NCBI GenBank assembly: GCA_963697525.1
Contig: OY969087.1
Coordinates: 3,720,001 to 3,784,000 of the forward strand
Source of the DNA: Bradymonas sp963697525
GTDB taxonomy: Bacteria; Myxococcota_A; Bradymonadia; Bradymonadales; Bradymonadaceae
Direction: 5' to 3'
Length of the DNA stretch: 64,000 bases
The translations under genes were made by a program, and so were the position numbers. Below, in pieces: positions 1 to 8,286 of the stretch. Below the pieces are notes generated by a model, which was given only the letters and a program-made list of their open reading frames with translations, was not told the origin of the DNA and ran no database searches. Numbering within the stretch: position 1 is the stretch's first letter; every line of letters begins with the position of its first letter.

Positions 1-395
1 TTGACGATCGACTTGCGCCCGTCCAGCGACTTCTGGGCGGTGCGCGCATGCACCACCAGGCAGGTTGTCGGCGAGGGGTCGTCCAGGTAGCTGCCCAGCT
101 CTTCGAGCTCGGACATGGGCAACTCCTGGGCGTCGCGCACCACCACCAGCCGGCGCTCGGCCATCATCGGCAGCATTTCGCAGGCCGACACGATGGCCTC
201 GCCGGTGGTGTTGCGCCCGTGGAAGCTGTCGAAGTTGAAGTCGTTGGTGCCCTGGGGCGCGGCGTGGGCGATGATGGCGTCGACGGCCTCGTCGAGCATG
301 AAGGTCTCTTCGCCCCAAACGAAGTAGACTGGCGCCGGCTCGCTCTTTTTGAGCTGGCGAAAGAAGTTGCGCGCGTTGTCGAGTTTTCTGCCCAT
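1..395 (-). CDS. holA: DNA polymerase III delta subunit, N-terminal part (runs off window)
   Basis: The reverse strand from the ATG at 395 reads MGRKLDNARNFFRQLKKSEP, then a PVYFVWGEETFMLDEAVDAI segment and LPMMAERRLVVVRDAQEL. These are the characteristic first strands of the clamp-loader delta subunit: the nucleotide-binding-like 'G.E.fll.ea' start and the 'ERRLVVVRDA' strand of domain I. Delta opens the beta sliding clamp as part of the clamp loader. About 131 residues are visible of a normal ~330-350; the rest lies beyond position 1. It sits directly downstream of a minus-strand lipoprotein that looks like LptE, the same lptE-holA order found in many proteobacteria, which supports both calls. 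No frame break is visible. Confidence 0.85.
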   Translation of the reverse strand, partial: MGRKLDNARNFFRQLKKSEPAPVYFVWGEETFMLDEAVDAIIAHAAPQGTNDFNFDSFHGRNTTGEAIVSACEMLPMMAERRLVVVRDAQELPMSELEELGSYLDDPSPTTCLVVHARTAQKSLDGRKSIV

Positions 396-491
396 CGAGC
401 GGACGTCTCTTGGCTTTGGGATCCGTGTTGGCGCCGGCGAGCGTGTGACGGCCGGCGGCGCCCATCTTCTAACACAGGTCGGTGGCCCGGG

Positions 492-1001
492 TCATCGCCG
501 CTGATGGCGCGACCAGTGGGCGAGGTCGGCGGCGATGGCGTCGAACGCGTCGAGCGCGGCGGCCTCCTGGATGGCGGCATGCGCGCCGGACAGCGACGCG
601 GGGTCGTCGACCCGGGCCGACGTCGTAAAGTGGCCGACGGCTTCGAAGCGCTCGACCACCTGCGCGTCGCGCACCAGGTTGCACCGAACGCTCGCGCTGG
701 CAAAGAGCGCCTGCTCGAAGCCATCGACTCGGGCACTCGCCACCGCGCACGCGAGCCTGGTCGAGCCCGTTGAACCCCACCGGGCCGCGAGGCCGTGGCG
801 GGCGATGGAGTCGACCAGCGCCCGGGTCAGACGCGCGCCGTTCATCCCCTGGTCGGCGGCCACCGCCACCGTGCTCACTCCCAGCGCGGGGGCCCCGGCG
901 GAGGCTTGTGCGGCGCTCACGTCGTCGACATAACCGTAGTGCGCGCACCCCGCTACGAACAGCGCCAGCGCCCACCCGCCGATCGCGTGCGTCCACTTCA
1001 C
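492..1001 (-). CDS. lptE: LptE-like LPS-assembly lipoprotein
   Basis: 169 residues from a GTG at 1001, which is preceded at good distance by GGAGGAAGAGC on the minus strand; the frame stays open further upstream but without such a site. The N-terminus is a lipoprotein signal (hydrophobic stretch, lipobox VAGC, Cys about residue 17). The rest has the LptE pattern: a short strand (STVAVAADQG), then LTRALVDSIARHG, then alternating polar/hydrophobic strands. In LPS transport LptE plugs the LptD outer-membrane barrel. Sequence conservation in LptE is low, so the name rests largely on size, lipobox, the LTRAL helix and position immediately before holA. It could be another small outer-membrane lipoprotein. 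Confidence 0.6.
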   Translation of the reverse strand: MKWTHAIGGWALALFVAGCAHYGYVDDVSAAQASAGAPALGVSTVAVAADQGMNGARLTRALVDSIARHGLAARWGSTGSTRLACAVASARVDGFEQALFASASVRCNLVRDAQVVERFEAVGHFTTSARVDDPASLSGAHAAIQEAAALDAFDAIAADLAHWSRHQRR

Positions 1002-1249
1002 GCTCTTCCTCCGCCAAACCGTGCACCCCCGTGACAGTGTGGGGGCGCATTGGACATCGTCAACCTCATGGACCCCCGGTGATACCATAACTGACGTGGG
1101 GCAGCGAGGTGGTCGGAATTTTTTAACCAATCGTAATTTCAGAATGTTTTATGTTGATGTATCATTATATGCAACGAGATTCGTTGACATACGCCGCACG
1201 CCACGGGCCGGCAGTGCAGATGGCTTCTTCGTCGTTCCCAGGAGTTATG

Positions 1250-3466
1250 ATGGGACGCTTTAGCGACGTGCCCATTCCGCTGATCGACCAGCCGTTCCTC
1301 GATTACTTCGTGCCCGCCTCGTTGCGGGGCACGGGCTCGTACGATGAGTTGCGCGCCCGCCTGTTCGGCCTGTCGCTGTTGGCGCTGTGGGTCTGGGCGC
1401 CGGTATTCGTCGTCGTCCACCTCGTCTTCCAACACTACCTTCTGGCAGGTATCTCCATTGGATGCACGCTCGCCGGCGTGCTGATGTTGGGGCTGGTGCG
1501 CTGGTCGGGCTCGCTGGCGCTGGCGGGGAACGTCTTGTCCGCGCTGATCTGGTTGGATGTGACCATCTTCGCCCTCATGCTCGGCGGCCTGCATTCGCCA
1601 GCTCTGTTTTGGTACACGATCGTGCCGCTGCCGGCGTATATCTTCGGCGCGGGTCGGGCGGCGAAGGGGTGGTTGATCGCCGCGGTGGTCGGCCCGATCC
1701 TCTTCCTGGCCCTCGACCAGGCCCATGTGCCGCTGCATTCGTCGATGTCGGTGAGCGATGGCTCGCTGATGTGGCTGCTGTCGGTGGAGGGCGTGGTCGT
1801 GCTCGTGCCGGTCTTGTCGTCGATGCACGCGGGCCTGCAGGCCTGGTTGACCCACGAGGCCAAGGAACGCGAGATCGAAAAACGCGCCGTCGAGCGCGAA
1901 TTATTGCACACCCAGCAACAGGTGCTGCACCGCACTCAGGAGGGCCTGCGGACCCTGGTCGAGCGCTCCCCGGACGGCGTGGTCGTCTATCGCGAGGGGC
2001 GGATTCTGGCCACCAACCCCGCGTTTCGCCACATGATGGGCGAGGACGACGAGCAGGCGTATCTGGACGCGGGAGTCGATGAGTTGGTGTCCAGGGAGGC
2101 GCGCGCCGACGTCGAAGATCTCATGAAGCATATCGCAGACGGCGCCGCCGTGCCCTACCGGGAGGTGACGCTGATGGGGCGAGACGACGCCACGCGTGTC
2201 GCCGAGGTCACCGGATTGAGCGGGGTCTTCGAGGGAAAGCCCGCCGAGTTCTTGCTGCTGCGCGACATTTCGGCGCGCAAAAGGCTGCAGAGCCGGGAGA
2301 TGCAGCTCGACCGCATGAACGCGGTGGGAACATTGGCCGCCGGCGTAGCCCACGAGATCAACAACCCGCTGGCCTACGTGCACTCCAACACCGAATTCTT
2401 GCTCACCCAGACCAAGAAGTACCGCCACGCCACCTCGGAGGTCGATGCGGCGAGCATGTTGAGTTACGGCGACGTCACCGAAGCCCTGGAGGATATCCGC
2501 GAGGGGACGAGCCGCATTCGCGGCATCGTCTCCGACCTGAGTACGTTCTCGAAGTCCGATCAGAACGCGCGCCGCCCGATCGATGTGCGCGAGGTGCTCG
2601 AGTCGGCGATGCGCATGGCCGACAATCAGCTTCGCCACCGCGCCCGGTTGGCCACCGACCTGGCTGATGTCCCCGCGGTCGAGGCCAACGAGGCCAACCT
2701 CGCCCAGGTGTTTCTCAATCTGCTGGTCAACGCCGCCCAGTCCATTCCCGAGGGCGCCGCTGAGGACAACGAGGTGGCGGTCGCGTTGTCCCACGACACG
2801 AGCACCGGTCGCGTGGCCATCGAGATCCGCGACACCGGCGTGGGTATCCCCGAGGAGGTGCAAGCGCGCGTCTTCGACCCGTTCTTTTCGACCAAGGGCC
2901 AGGATGAGGGCATGGGTCTGGGCCTGTCCATCTGTCGAAACATCATTCGCGACCACGCCGGCGAGATCTCCTTTGCCAGCGAGCCCGGCCGGGGGACGAC
3001 CTTTCGGGTCGAGCTGCCCGCGGTCGCCAAGCGTGCGGAGGTCTCCCAGGAGTTTCGCTCCCCGTTCATCGCGGCGGGGCTGTCGGGGCGGGTGTTGATC
3101 ATCGATGACGAGCCGCGGGTATGTCGCACCCTCGAGCGCATGTTGCGCGCAAGCTACGAGACTACGACGGTGAACAGTGGGCGCGAGGCGCTCGACCTGC
3201 TCGAGCACGACCGTCGCTTCGACGTCATCGTCTGCGACCTGCTCATGCCCGACGTCACCGGCGTGGACATCTACGAGACCATGACCGCGCGCTACCCGTT
3301 GCTGGCCGAGCGCACCGTGTTCATCACCGGGGGCACGTTCACCGAGACGACCAGCGCGTTTGTGCGCAGGACCGACCGGCCGGTGGTGCTCAAGCCCTTC
3401 GACATCACCGATTTCCGCGAGGTGATCGACTCGGTGGGGGCCCATCCGCCCGTGGTCGCTCGGTGA
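1250..3466 (+). CDS. Membrane hybrid histidine kinase (6-TM-like, PAS, HisKA, HATPase, receiver)
   Basis: 738 residues. Start taken at the ATG at 1250, five bases after AGGAG at 1240-1244; the frame is open upstream to 1151 without a ribosome site. Residues ~40-200 form several hydrophobic segments, followed by a coiled linker and a PAS domain (~225-345, containing VERSPDGVVVYREGRIL). The H-box is GVAHEINNPLAYVH with the phospho-His at 368. The ATPase N box NLLVNAAQSIPEG, DTGVGIPEE and GLGLSICRNI follow. A C-terminal receiver (~595-735) has the acidic pair IDDEP and phospho-Asp 663 in CDLLMPD. The kinase therefore probably hands phosphate to its own receiver. There is no DNA-binding partner adjacent. 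The signal is unknown. It is transcribed divergently from lptE; the 1002-1249 gap is AT-rich and holds a TATAAT hexamer on the minus strand (1164-1169). Confidence 0.9.
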   Translation: MGRFSDVPIPLIDQPFLDYFVPASLRGTGSYDELRARLFGLSLLALWVWAPVFVVVHLVFQHYLLAGISIGCTLAGVLMLGLVRWSGSLALAGNVLSALIWLDVTIFALMLGGLHSPALFWYTIVPLPAYIFGAGRAAKGWLIAAVVGPILFLALDQAHVPLHSSMSVSDGSLMWLLSVEGVVVLVPVLSSMHAGLQAWLTHEAKEREIEKRAVERELLHTQQQVLHRTQEGLRTLVERSPDGVVVYREGRILATNPAFRHMMGEDDEQAYLDAGVDELVSREARADVEDLMKHIADGAAVPYREVTLMGRDDATRVAEVTGLSGVFEGKPAEFLLLRDISARKRLQSREMQLDRMNAVGTLAAGVAHEINNPLAYVHSNTEFLLTQTKKYRHATSEVDAASMLSYGDVTEALEDIREGTSRIRGIVSDLSTFSKSDQNARRPIDVREVLESAMRMADNQLRHRARLATDLADVPAVEANEANLAQVFLNLLVNAAQSIPEGAAEDNEVAVALSHDTSTGRVAIEIRDTGVGIPEEVQARVFDPFFSTKGQDEGMGLGLSICRNIIRDHAGEISFASEPGRGTTFRVELPAVAKRAEVSQEFRSPFIAAGLSGRVLIIDDEPRVCRTLERMLRASYETTTVNSGREALDLLEHDRRFDVIVCDLLMPDVTGVDIYETMTARYPLLAERTVFITGGTFTETTSAFVRRTDRPVVLKPFDITDFREVIDSVGAHPPVVAR

Positions 3467-3570
3467 GCCGATGACGGGCGCGGTTTGATAATCGGAGTCG
3501 CTGACACTGTCCGGGCGTACAACGGATTCGACCAACGGACGATGATGACACTCGGTGGGATTGGTGGGAC

Positions 3571-3599
3571 TTGACTGTTGGGGAAGGCGATGCTAGGGA
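3571..3599 (+). promoter_or_regulatory. Candidate sigma-70 promoter for rpsT
   Basis: TTGACT (3571-3576), a 17-base spacer ending in TGC (an extended -10 element), and TAGGGA (3594-3599). The -35 is near consensus while the -10 is weak. It would give a leader of roughly 110 bases before the S20 start. The gap 3467-3718 shows nothing else that I recognise. Confidence 0.35.
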
Positions 3600-3718
3600 A
3601 CTGCGTTCCATAATTGGCCTCGTCGTCCGCCGCGCCGGGGCCCTTGTGATGATTGTTCCGGGCGACGGCCCGTACGAAAAAAGCCGAGCGAACCAACAAC
3701 GCCTAGAAGGAGTGCATC

Positions 3719-3990
3719 GTGCCGACACATAAGTCTGCCGAAAAAGGATGCGTCAGAACGCCAAGCGGCGCCTGCGCAACAAAAACGTCCGCAGCCGCCT
3801 GACCACCTACACCCGCAAGTTCGAGGAGACCCTCGAGGCGGGCGACCTGGAAGCCGCCGCCGAGGCCGTGCGCCAGGCCGAGGCCACCTACGACCGCGCC
3901 GCCGCCAAAGGGGTCATCCCCAAGACGCGCGCTGCGCGCAAGGTCTCGCGGCTCAAAACGCGCCTCAACAAGGCGCAGGCCGGCGAGTGA
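3719..3990 (+). CDS. rpsT: 30S ribosomal protein S20, frameshifted in this sequence
   Basis: A GTG at 3719 has an excellent ribosome site (AGAAGGAG, 3705-3712, six-base spacing) and starts the typical S20 N-terminus MPTHKSAEK. After GAA AAA (about 3739-3745) the frame must step back one base to continue as RMRQNAKRRLRNKNVRSR, which stays open to the stop at 3988-3990. Restored, the protein is about 90 residues, the normal S20 length; the later part has the expected Ala/Lys-rich helices and DRAAAKGVIPKTRAARK. The break lies in a run of five A where six would restore the frame. The internal ATG at 3748 has no ribosome site, so a short 80-residue product is less likely. S20 binds 16S rRNA during 30S assembly. 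A terminator follows at 4029. Confidence 0.85.
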
Positions 3991-4028
3991 ACCTCATCTA
4001 GAGCTTCACCCGGCAGCGACAATCGAAG

Positions 4029-4058
4029 TCCCGCGGTATCGCCCGCGGGATTTTTTTT
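4029..4058 (+). terminator. Rho-independent terminator after rpsT
   Basis: Perfect 8-bp stem TCCCGCGG (4029-4036) / CCGCGGGA (4043-4050) with a 6-base loop, followed by eight T (4051-4058). It is a textbook intrinsic terminator 39 bases after the S20 stop. The minus-strand lipoprotein gene ends just beyond it at 4080. Confidence 0.93.
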
Positions 4059-4079
4059 CGATCCGATGCCAGTGCGCCC

Positions 4080-4703
4080 TCAGGGGACCGGGCCGTAGGG
4101 ATATTTGTCGCGGTCGTTGGAGAAGTAGCGCGGCGGTTTGCTCACGGTGAACTGCCAGGTGCCGTCGACGTGCTCGGCGACGACGCCGTTGTCGCGCACG
4201 CTGACGATCTTGGCGTCGACCAGGCTTCCCTGGACGATGTCGCCGTCCTGGTCGCCGATCTGGTCGAAGACGACCGTGCCCACCAGGCCAAACGACTCGC
4301 GGATCTGCGGGCAGGTGTGGTCGAAAGAGATCTGGCCGCGTACCACCGGCGGGGTCGCGAAGCGCTCGTCGCCCTGGATCAACTCCAGGGGGTTGGACAA
4401 CGCAATGGGCTCGCCCAGGTGTTGGCGCACGTAGTCCGGCTGGTAGACCTCGAAATACACCAGATCGCTGAGCGAGGGGAGGCGATAGTCCGTCTGGAAA
4501 AACAGCCCGATGCTGTTGATGCGCGCGCGCGCCGCGAACAACTGCGGTTCGATGGGCGAGGCTTTGGAGATGCACTGCTGGTAGCGCTGGACGCCGGAGA
4601 CGGTGAAATGACCGGTGTCGTCGTTGGCACACGCGCCCACACCGATGGCCAGGGTGGCCAGCACCAGCGTGAAAAGCCATCGATTGTGCCGTGCTCGTGA
4701 CAT
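4080..4703 (-). CDS. Lipoprotein of unknown function
   Basis: 207 residues from the ATG at 4703. The frame continues upstream to 4871 but only through a 15-bp tandem repeat that would encode GRIML units, so the shorter start is preferred. Residues 1-30 are a lipoprotein signal (RWLFTLVLATLAIGVGAC). The mature part has four further Cys spaced through the protein (YQQCIS, DHTCPQ) and reads like a compact beta protein: LIQGDERFATPPVVRG, ISFDHTCPQ, GLVGTVVFDQIGDQDGD. No family recognised. It converges on rpsT and is divergent from ftsH. Confidence 0.7.
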   Translation of the reverse strand: MSRARHNRWLFTLVLATLAIGVGACANDDTGHFTVSGVQRYQQCISKASPIEPQLFAARARINSIGLFFQTDYRLPSLSDLVYFEVYQPDYVRQHLGEPIALSNPLELIQGDERFATPPVVRGQISFDHTCPQIRESFGLVGTVVFDQIGDQDGDIVQGSLVDAKIVSVRDNGVVAEHVDGTWQFTVSKPPRYFSNDRDKYPYGPVP

Positions 4704-4761
4704 CGTCACCAACGCCTGTCGCTTGGGGAAGATGGTGAGAAGCGCGTCGGTCGGCTCCGCC

Positions 4762-4806
4762 AACATGATGCGCCCCAACATGATGCGCCCCAACATGATG
4801 CGCCCA
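4762..4806. repeat. Three tandem copies of a 15-bp unit
   Basis: The unit AACATGATGCGCCCC occurs at 4762-4776, 4777-4791 and 4792-4806 (last base differs). It lies in the divergent region between the lipoprotein at 4703 and ftsH at 4978, so it is upstream of both. It contains no recognisable operator. Confidence 0.9.
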
Positions 4807-4880
4807 ATGGGGCCGCGATTCAACCGAAACTCGGTCCTCGCGGGGTGTGCACCCGCTTCGGGCCCCCGCACACCCGGGCG

Positions 4881-4908
4881 TTGACAGGCGGTGTCGAGGT
4901 CTTACGTT
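4881..4908 (+). promoter_or_regulatory. Candidate ftsH promoter
   Basis: A perfect -35 TTGACA (4881-4886), a 16-base spacer and a weak -10 TACGTT (4903-4908). It lies about 70 bases before the FtsH start and is the only good -35 in the gap. Confidence 0.45.
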
Positions 4909-4977
4909 GTCCACGCTATTGTTTCCCGAGCGTCTGCTCGGACCACTCGCTGATCGCCGCTCGTCGCGGAGTAGTTG

Positions 4978-6939
4978 ATGAACAATCTGCAAAATCGCGG
5001 GCCCAATCCCAACCGCAATCCCAATCAGGACGGGGATGAATCATCGGGGCTGTTCACCAGCCGCATGACCTGGATTCTGCTGCTGCTCGTGCTGGGCGTG
5101 ATGTTGGTCGTCCACCAACTCCAGCAGCCCGCCGGCAAGGTCATTCCCTACAGCGAGTTCAAACAGAAAGTGGCCGCCAACGAGGTCGCCTCGGTGACCT
5201 TCAAGGACCAGCAGCGCGTCATCTACGCCAAGCCCACCAAGGAGGCGTTGGCCCAGGCGCGCAAGGCCGGCAACAAGGACTTCGACGTGTGGCGCACCGT
5301 CAAGGTCAAGGACGACTCCACGTTGATGCCGCTGCTGAACAAGCACAACGTCGAGATCGACGTCCAATACGATTCCGGCTGTGACGGGTCGTTTTTCTGG
5401 ATCTGGGTGGCGCCCTTACTCCTGCTGTTCTTGTTGTGGAGCTTCTTTATGCGCCGCATGAGCTCGATGGGCGGGCCGAACTCGCCGGCGATGCAATTCG
5501 GCAAGAGCAGGGCGAAGGCCTACAAGGAAGAGGGCACGGGGGTGACCTTTGCCGACGTGGCCGGCTGTGAGGAGGCCAAGGCCGAGCTGGCCGAGATCGT
5601 CGAATTCCTCCAGGAGCCCGAGAAATTTACCCGCCTGGGCGGCAAGGTGCCCAAAGGCGTGTTGCTGGTGGGCCCGCCGGGCACCGGCAAGACCCTGCTG
5701 GCGCGGGCGGTCGCCGGGGAGGCGGACGTGCCGTTCTACAACCTGAGCGGGTCGGACTTCGTGGAGATGTTCGTGGGCGTGGGCGCCGCGCGCGTGCGCG
5801 ACCTCTTCGAGCAGGCCCAGAACAGCGCGCCGTGCATCATCTTCGTCGACGAGCTCGACGCCATCGGCAAGCAGCGCGGCGCCGGCGGCTACCAGGGCAA
5901 CGACGAGCGCGAGCAGACCCTCAACGCGCTTTTGGTGGAGATGGACGGCTTCGACTCGCGCAGCGGGGTCATCCTGCTGGCGGCGACCAACCGCCCCGAG
6001 ATCCTCGACCCGGCGCTGCTTCGCCCCGGGCGCTTCGACCGCCAGATCGGCGTCGACCGCCCCGACAAACGCGGCCGCCTGGCGATCCTGGAGGTGCACG
6101 CGCGCAGCATCATCATGTCCGACGGCGTCGACCTGAGCGTGGTCGCCGCCCAGACCCCCGGCTTTGTCGGCGCCGATCTGGCCAACGTGGTCAACGAGGC
6201 GGCGCTTCTGGCCGCCCGCAAGGCCAAGGACGCAGTGGAGATGACCGACTTCCAGGAGGCCATCGAGCGGGTCATCGCCGGCCTGGAGATGAAGAGCCGA
6301 CGGCTCAACGAAAAGGAGAAGAATATCGTGGCCTACCACGAGTCCGGCCACGCCATCGTCGCCGCGGCCCTGCCCGAGGCCGACCCGGTCCACAAGGTCA
6401 GCATCGTCTCGCGCGGGATGGGCGCGCTGGGCTACACGTTGCAGGTGCCCCTGGAGGACCGCTACCTGATGACGCGCAACGAACTGCGCGACAAGATCTG
6501 CGGGCTTTTGGGCGGGCGCGCCGCCGAGACCATCATCTTTGGCGACATCTCCACCGGCGCGGCCAACGACCTGCAACGGGTCACCGACGTCGCCAAGCGC
6601 ATGGTGCGCGACTACGGTATGAGCGAGATCCTGGGCAATGTCAGCTACGGTGAGGAGTCCAAGGGCATCGTCAACCCCTTTGGCGGGCCCGAATACTCCG
6701 AGCAGACCGCCGTGACCATCGACCAGGAGGTCCACAAGCTCATCGAGGGCCTATTTGCCAAGACGGTTGCCATTCTCGAGCAGAACCGCGATCTTCTCGA
6801 GGAGATGGCCGAGTACCTCAAGGAAAACGAGGTGCTCGAGGGCGACGCTCTCGAGGAGATGCTCGGCCGCGCGCGCCCCGTCGATGAGCAACGCCCGCTT
6901 GCGGGCAGCGCCCGCACCGGGGACGCTGAGCCCAACTGA
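4978..6939 (+). CDS. ftsH: ATP-dependent zinc metalloprotease FtsH
   Basis: 653 residues, normal for the family. Start ATG 4978 with GGAG at 4968-4971; an in-frame TTG at 4975 is ignored. TM1 about residues 31-47, a periplasmic domain of ~75 residues, TM2 about 139-157, then the AAA domain. Walker A is GPPGTGKT from residue 232, Walker B is IIFVDELDAIG, and the second region of homology has ATNRPEILDPALLRPGRFDR. The zinc site HESGH begins at residue 454. FtsH is a membrane-bound hexamer that degrades membrane and short-lived regulatory proteins. The N-terminus before TM1 is an Asn/Pro-rich tail (NPNRNPNQ). CvpA-like 6964 follows 24 bases downstream and may be co-transcribed. Confidence 0.98.
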   Translation: MNNLQNRGPNPNRNPNQDGDESSGLFTSRMTWILLLLVLGVMLVVHQLQQPAGKVIPYSEFKQKVAANEVASVTFKDQQRVIYAKPTKEALAQARKAGNKDFDVWRTVKVKDDSTLMPLLNKHNVEIDVQYDSGCDGSFFWIWVAPLLLLFLLWSFFMRRMSSMGGPNSPAMQFGKSRAKAYKEEGTGVTFADVAGCEEAKAELAEIVEFLQEPEKFTRLGGKVPKGVLLVGPPGTGKTLLARAVAGEADVPFYNLSGSDFVEMFVGVGAARVRDLFEQAQNSAPCIIFVDELDAIGKQRGAGGYQGNDEREQTLNALLVEMDGFDSRSGVILLAATNRPEILDPALLRPGRFDRQIGVDRPDKRGRLAILEVHARSIIMSDGVDLSVVAAQTPGFVGADLANVVNEAALLAARKAKDAVEMTDFQEAIERVIAGLEMKSRRLNEKEKNIVAYHESGHAIVAAALPEADPVHKVSIVSRGMGALGYTLQVPLEDRYLMTRNELRDKICGLLGGRAAETIIFGDISTGAANDLQRVTDVAKRMVRDYGMSEILGNVSYGEESKGIVNPFGGPEYSEQTAVTIDQEVHKLIEGLFAKTVAILEQNRDLLEEMAEYLKENEVLEGDALEEMLGRARPVDEQRPLAGSARTGDAEPN

Positions 6940-6963
6940 TCGCCGCGGTACGGGTCGGAGTCG

Positions 6964-7743
6964 ATGACCGTCGATGTAATCGTTGTCTTCTTGTTCGTCG
7001 TGGCCGCCTTCCTCGGCTGGCGCAAGGGCGCCGTCTCCCAGGTGGGACGAGTGGCGGCGGCCGTGCTCGCCGTGGTCGGCGCGCCCTACGGAGCGGTGGT
7101 GGTGCGCGAGGTCATCTTCGCCGACAGCCATTGGTCCAAGCCGGTCGTCGCGGCCACCTCCCTGCTGATGGCCGGGGTGCTCATCTACCTGGCCATCGCC
7201 GTGACCGGCTGGTTGGTGGTGCGCGCGATGCGCGCGGCCAGCGAGAACCTCACCTACCTGGACCGCCTCGGCGGCAGCGCCATCGGCGGGCTCAAGGGGC
7301 TGGTGCTCATCTATTTCGTGCTCACCGTCTTCGTGCTCCTCGAGGTGCCCACCGAGACCCTCGACCCGTCCAACGCGATGCATCTGCGCGGCGGCCTGGC
7401 CACCGCCTTCGTCGAGCAGCACAATATCCTCGCTCCCTGGCAGCTTCCCGAACTCTCCAAGCTGCACGCCGCGCTCAAGGTGCGCTACTACGCCGAGGCC
7501 CTCGGCCGCCAACGCGTGCTGCACGACCATCCCAAGGCCGCCGACTTTCTTCGCCGCGACGCCATCACCGCACTGAGCGATGACAGCGCCTTGATGCAGG
7601 CCGTCGTCGATGACAACTACGCCTACACCCTCGCCGACCCGCGGGTGCGCGCCGTCTTGGCCGATGCCGACATCACACCCACCCTGTCGGCGGTGGATTG
7701 GCGCGCGCTGCTCAAGGAAATCCAGAGCCCGGTAAATGGCTGA
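6964..7743 (+). CDS. CvpA family membrane protein
   Basis: 259 residues; ATG preceded by GGAG. Four hydrophobic segments in the first ~150 residues and the family signature after TM3: TYLDRLGGSAIGGLKGLVLIY, equivalent to the usual 'lDr.lGg..G.lkG' of colicin V production/CvpA proteins. The remaining ~110 residues are a soluble tail (YAEALGRQRVLHDHPKAADF) that is longer than in E. coli CvpA (162 residues) and of unknown role. CvpA homologues affect envelope robustness. The 24-base gap after FtsH suggests an operon. An inverted repeat ACGCAACT/AGTTGCGT lies just downstream (7750-7757, 7775-7782). Confidence 0.82.
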   Translation: MTVDVIVVFLFVVAAFLGWRKGAVSQVGRVAAAVLAVVGAPYGAVVVREVIFADSHWSKPVVAATSLLMAGVLIYLAIAVTGWLVVRAMRAASENLTYLDRLGGSAIGGLKGLVLIYFVLTVFVLLEVPTETLDPSNAMHLRGGLATAFVEQHNILAPWQLPELSKLHAALKVRYYAEALGRQRVLHDHPKAADFLRRDAITALSDDSALMQAVVDDNYAYTLADPRVRAVLADADITPTLSAVDWRALLKEIQSPVNG

Positions 7744-7788
7744 ACTGCAACGCAACTATCACGACTTTGTAAAAAGTTGCGTCGGCCA

Positions 7789-7815
7789 TTGACATTTACC
7801 CACCGTACTCATAAT
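7789..7815 (+). promoter_or_regulatory. Candidate promoter for the small gene at 7937
   Basis: Perfect TTGACA (7789-7794) and CATAAT (7810-7815), one base from the consensus -10, but with a short 15-base spacer. It is 120 bases before the small gene. Confidence 0.4.
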
Positions 7816-7936
7816 TACGCACAGCCCTTATGAAGGGTCACGACAAGCAGAAACCGGAATTTCTCGGTCTCTCATAGAAACCGTCGACTGCGGGCAAGCA
7901 AGCCCCACAACGTGATTGCAGACAAGGAGGCTGGCG

Positions 7937-8199
7937 ATGGGGTTATCGAACTAATCCAGAAGGTATTCGGCTCTCAGGCCATCTCGAGTAACCCGTACGT
8001 CAACGCTACCACCGGCGAGGCGAACCCTTATTCGAGTGGAATCGTGTTTTCGGGCCGAACTCGTGTCGAGTCGAAGCGCGCGCTTCTGCGCTACTGGTCG
8101 CAAAATCACCAGTCTCTCGGAGTCGACTTCCGGGAGTTGCAGAACCGCTGCCGCATCCTCGACGACGAAAAAACCATCGTCCTGGAACAGGAACTCTGA
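7937..8199 (+). CDS. Small protein of unknown function, probable frameshift near its start
   Basis: ATG 7937 has a strong ribosome site (AAGGAGG, 7924-7930), but its frame stops after MGLSN at 7952. The neighbouring frame is open from 7912 to 8199 and reads LIQKVFGSQAISSNPYVNA onward, ending TIVLEQEL. Joining MGLSN to LIQKVFGS needs one base more around 7951-7955 and gives a natural ~87-residue protein. The alternative is a start at GTG 7912 (95 residues), which lacks a ribosome site. No Cys, no membrane segment. Family not recognised. It is followed by a long hairpin terminator and has its own promoter candidate, so it is probably a monocistronic gene. Confidence 0.6.
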
Positions 8200-8217
8200 G
8201 CTTCGAAAGAGCCCAGA

Positions 8218-8261
8218 TGACAAAAGGCGCGTCGACGTTACCGTCGGCGCGCCTTTTGTCA
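8218..8261. terminator. Bidirectional hairpin terminator between convergent genes
   Basis: TGACAAAAGGCGCG (8218-8231) pairs perfectly over 14 bp with CGCGCCTTTTGTCA (8248-8261); the loop contains a further CGAC/GTCG pairing. The A4/T4 tracts inside the stem make it work from both sides. It separates the small plus-strand gene from the minus-strand pseudokinase gene ending at 8287. Confidence 0.8.
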
Positions 8262-8286
8262 TGTTCGGAGGGTACCGCCGGGCGAC

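Noticed and set aside
3737..3746. Programmed -1 frameshifting in rpsT as in dnaX
   Set aside because: The run GAAAAAGG is not the A-AAA-AAG heptamer, there is no upstream Shine-Dalgarno stimulator or following hairpin, and S20 is not known to use frameshifting; an indel is simpler.
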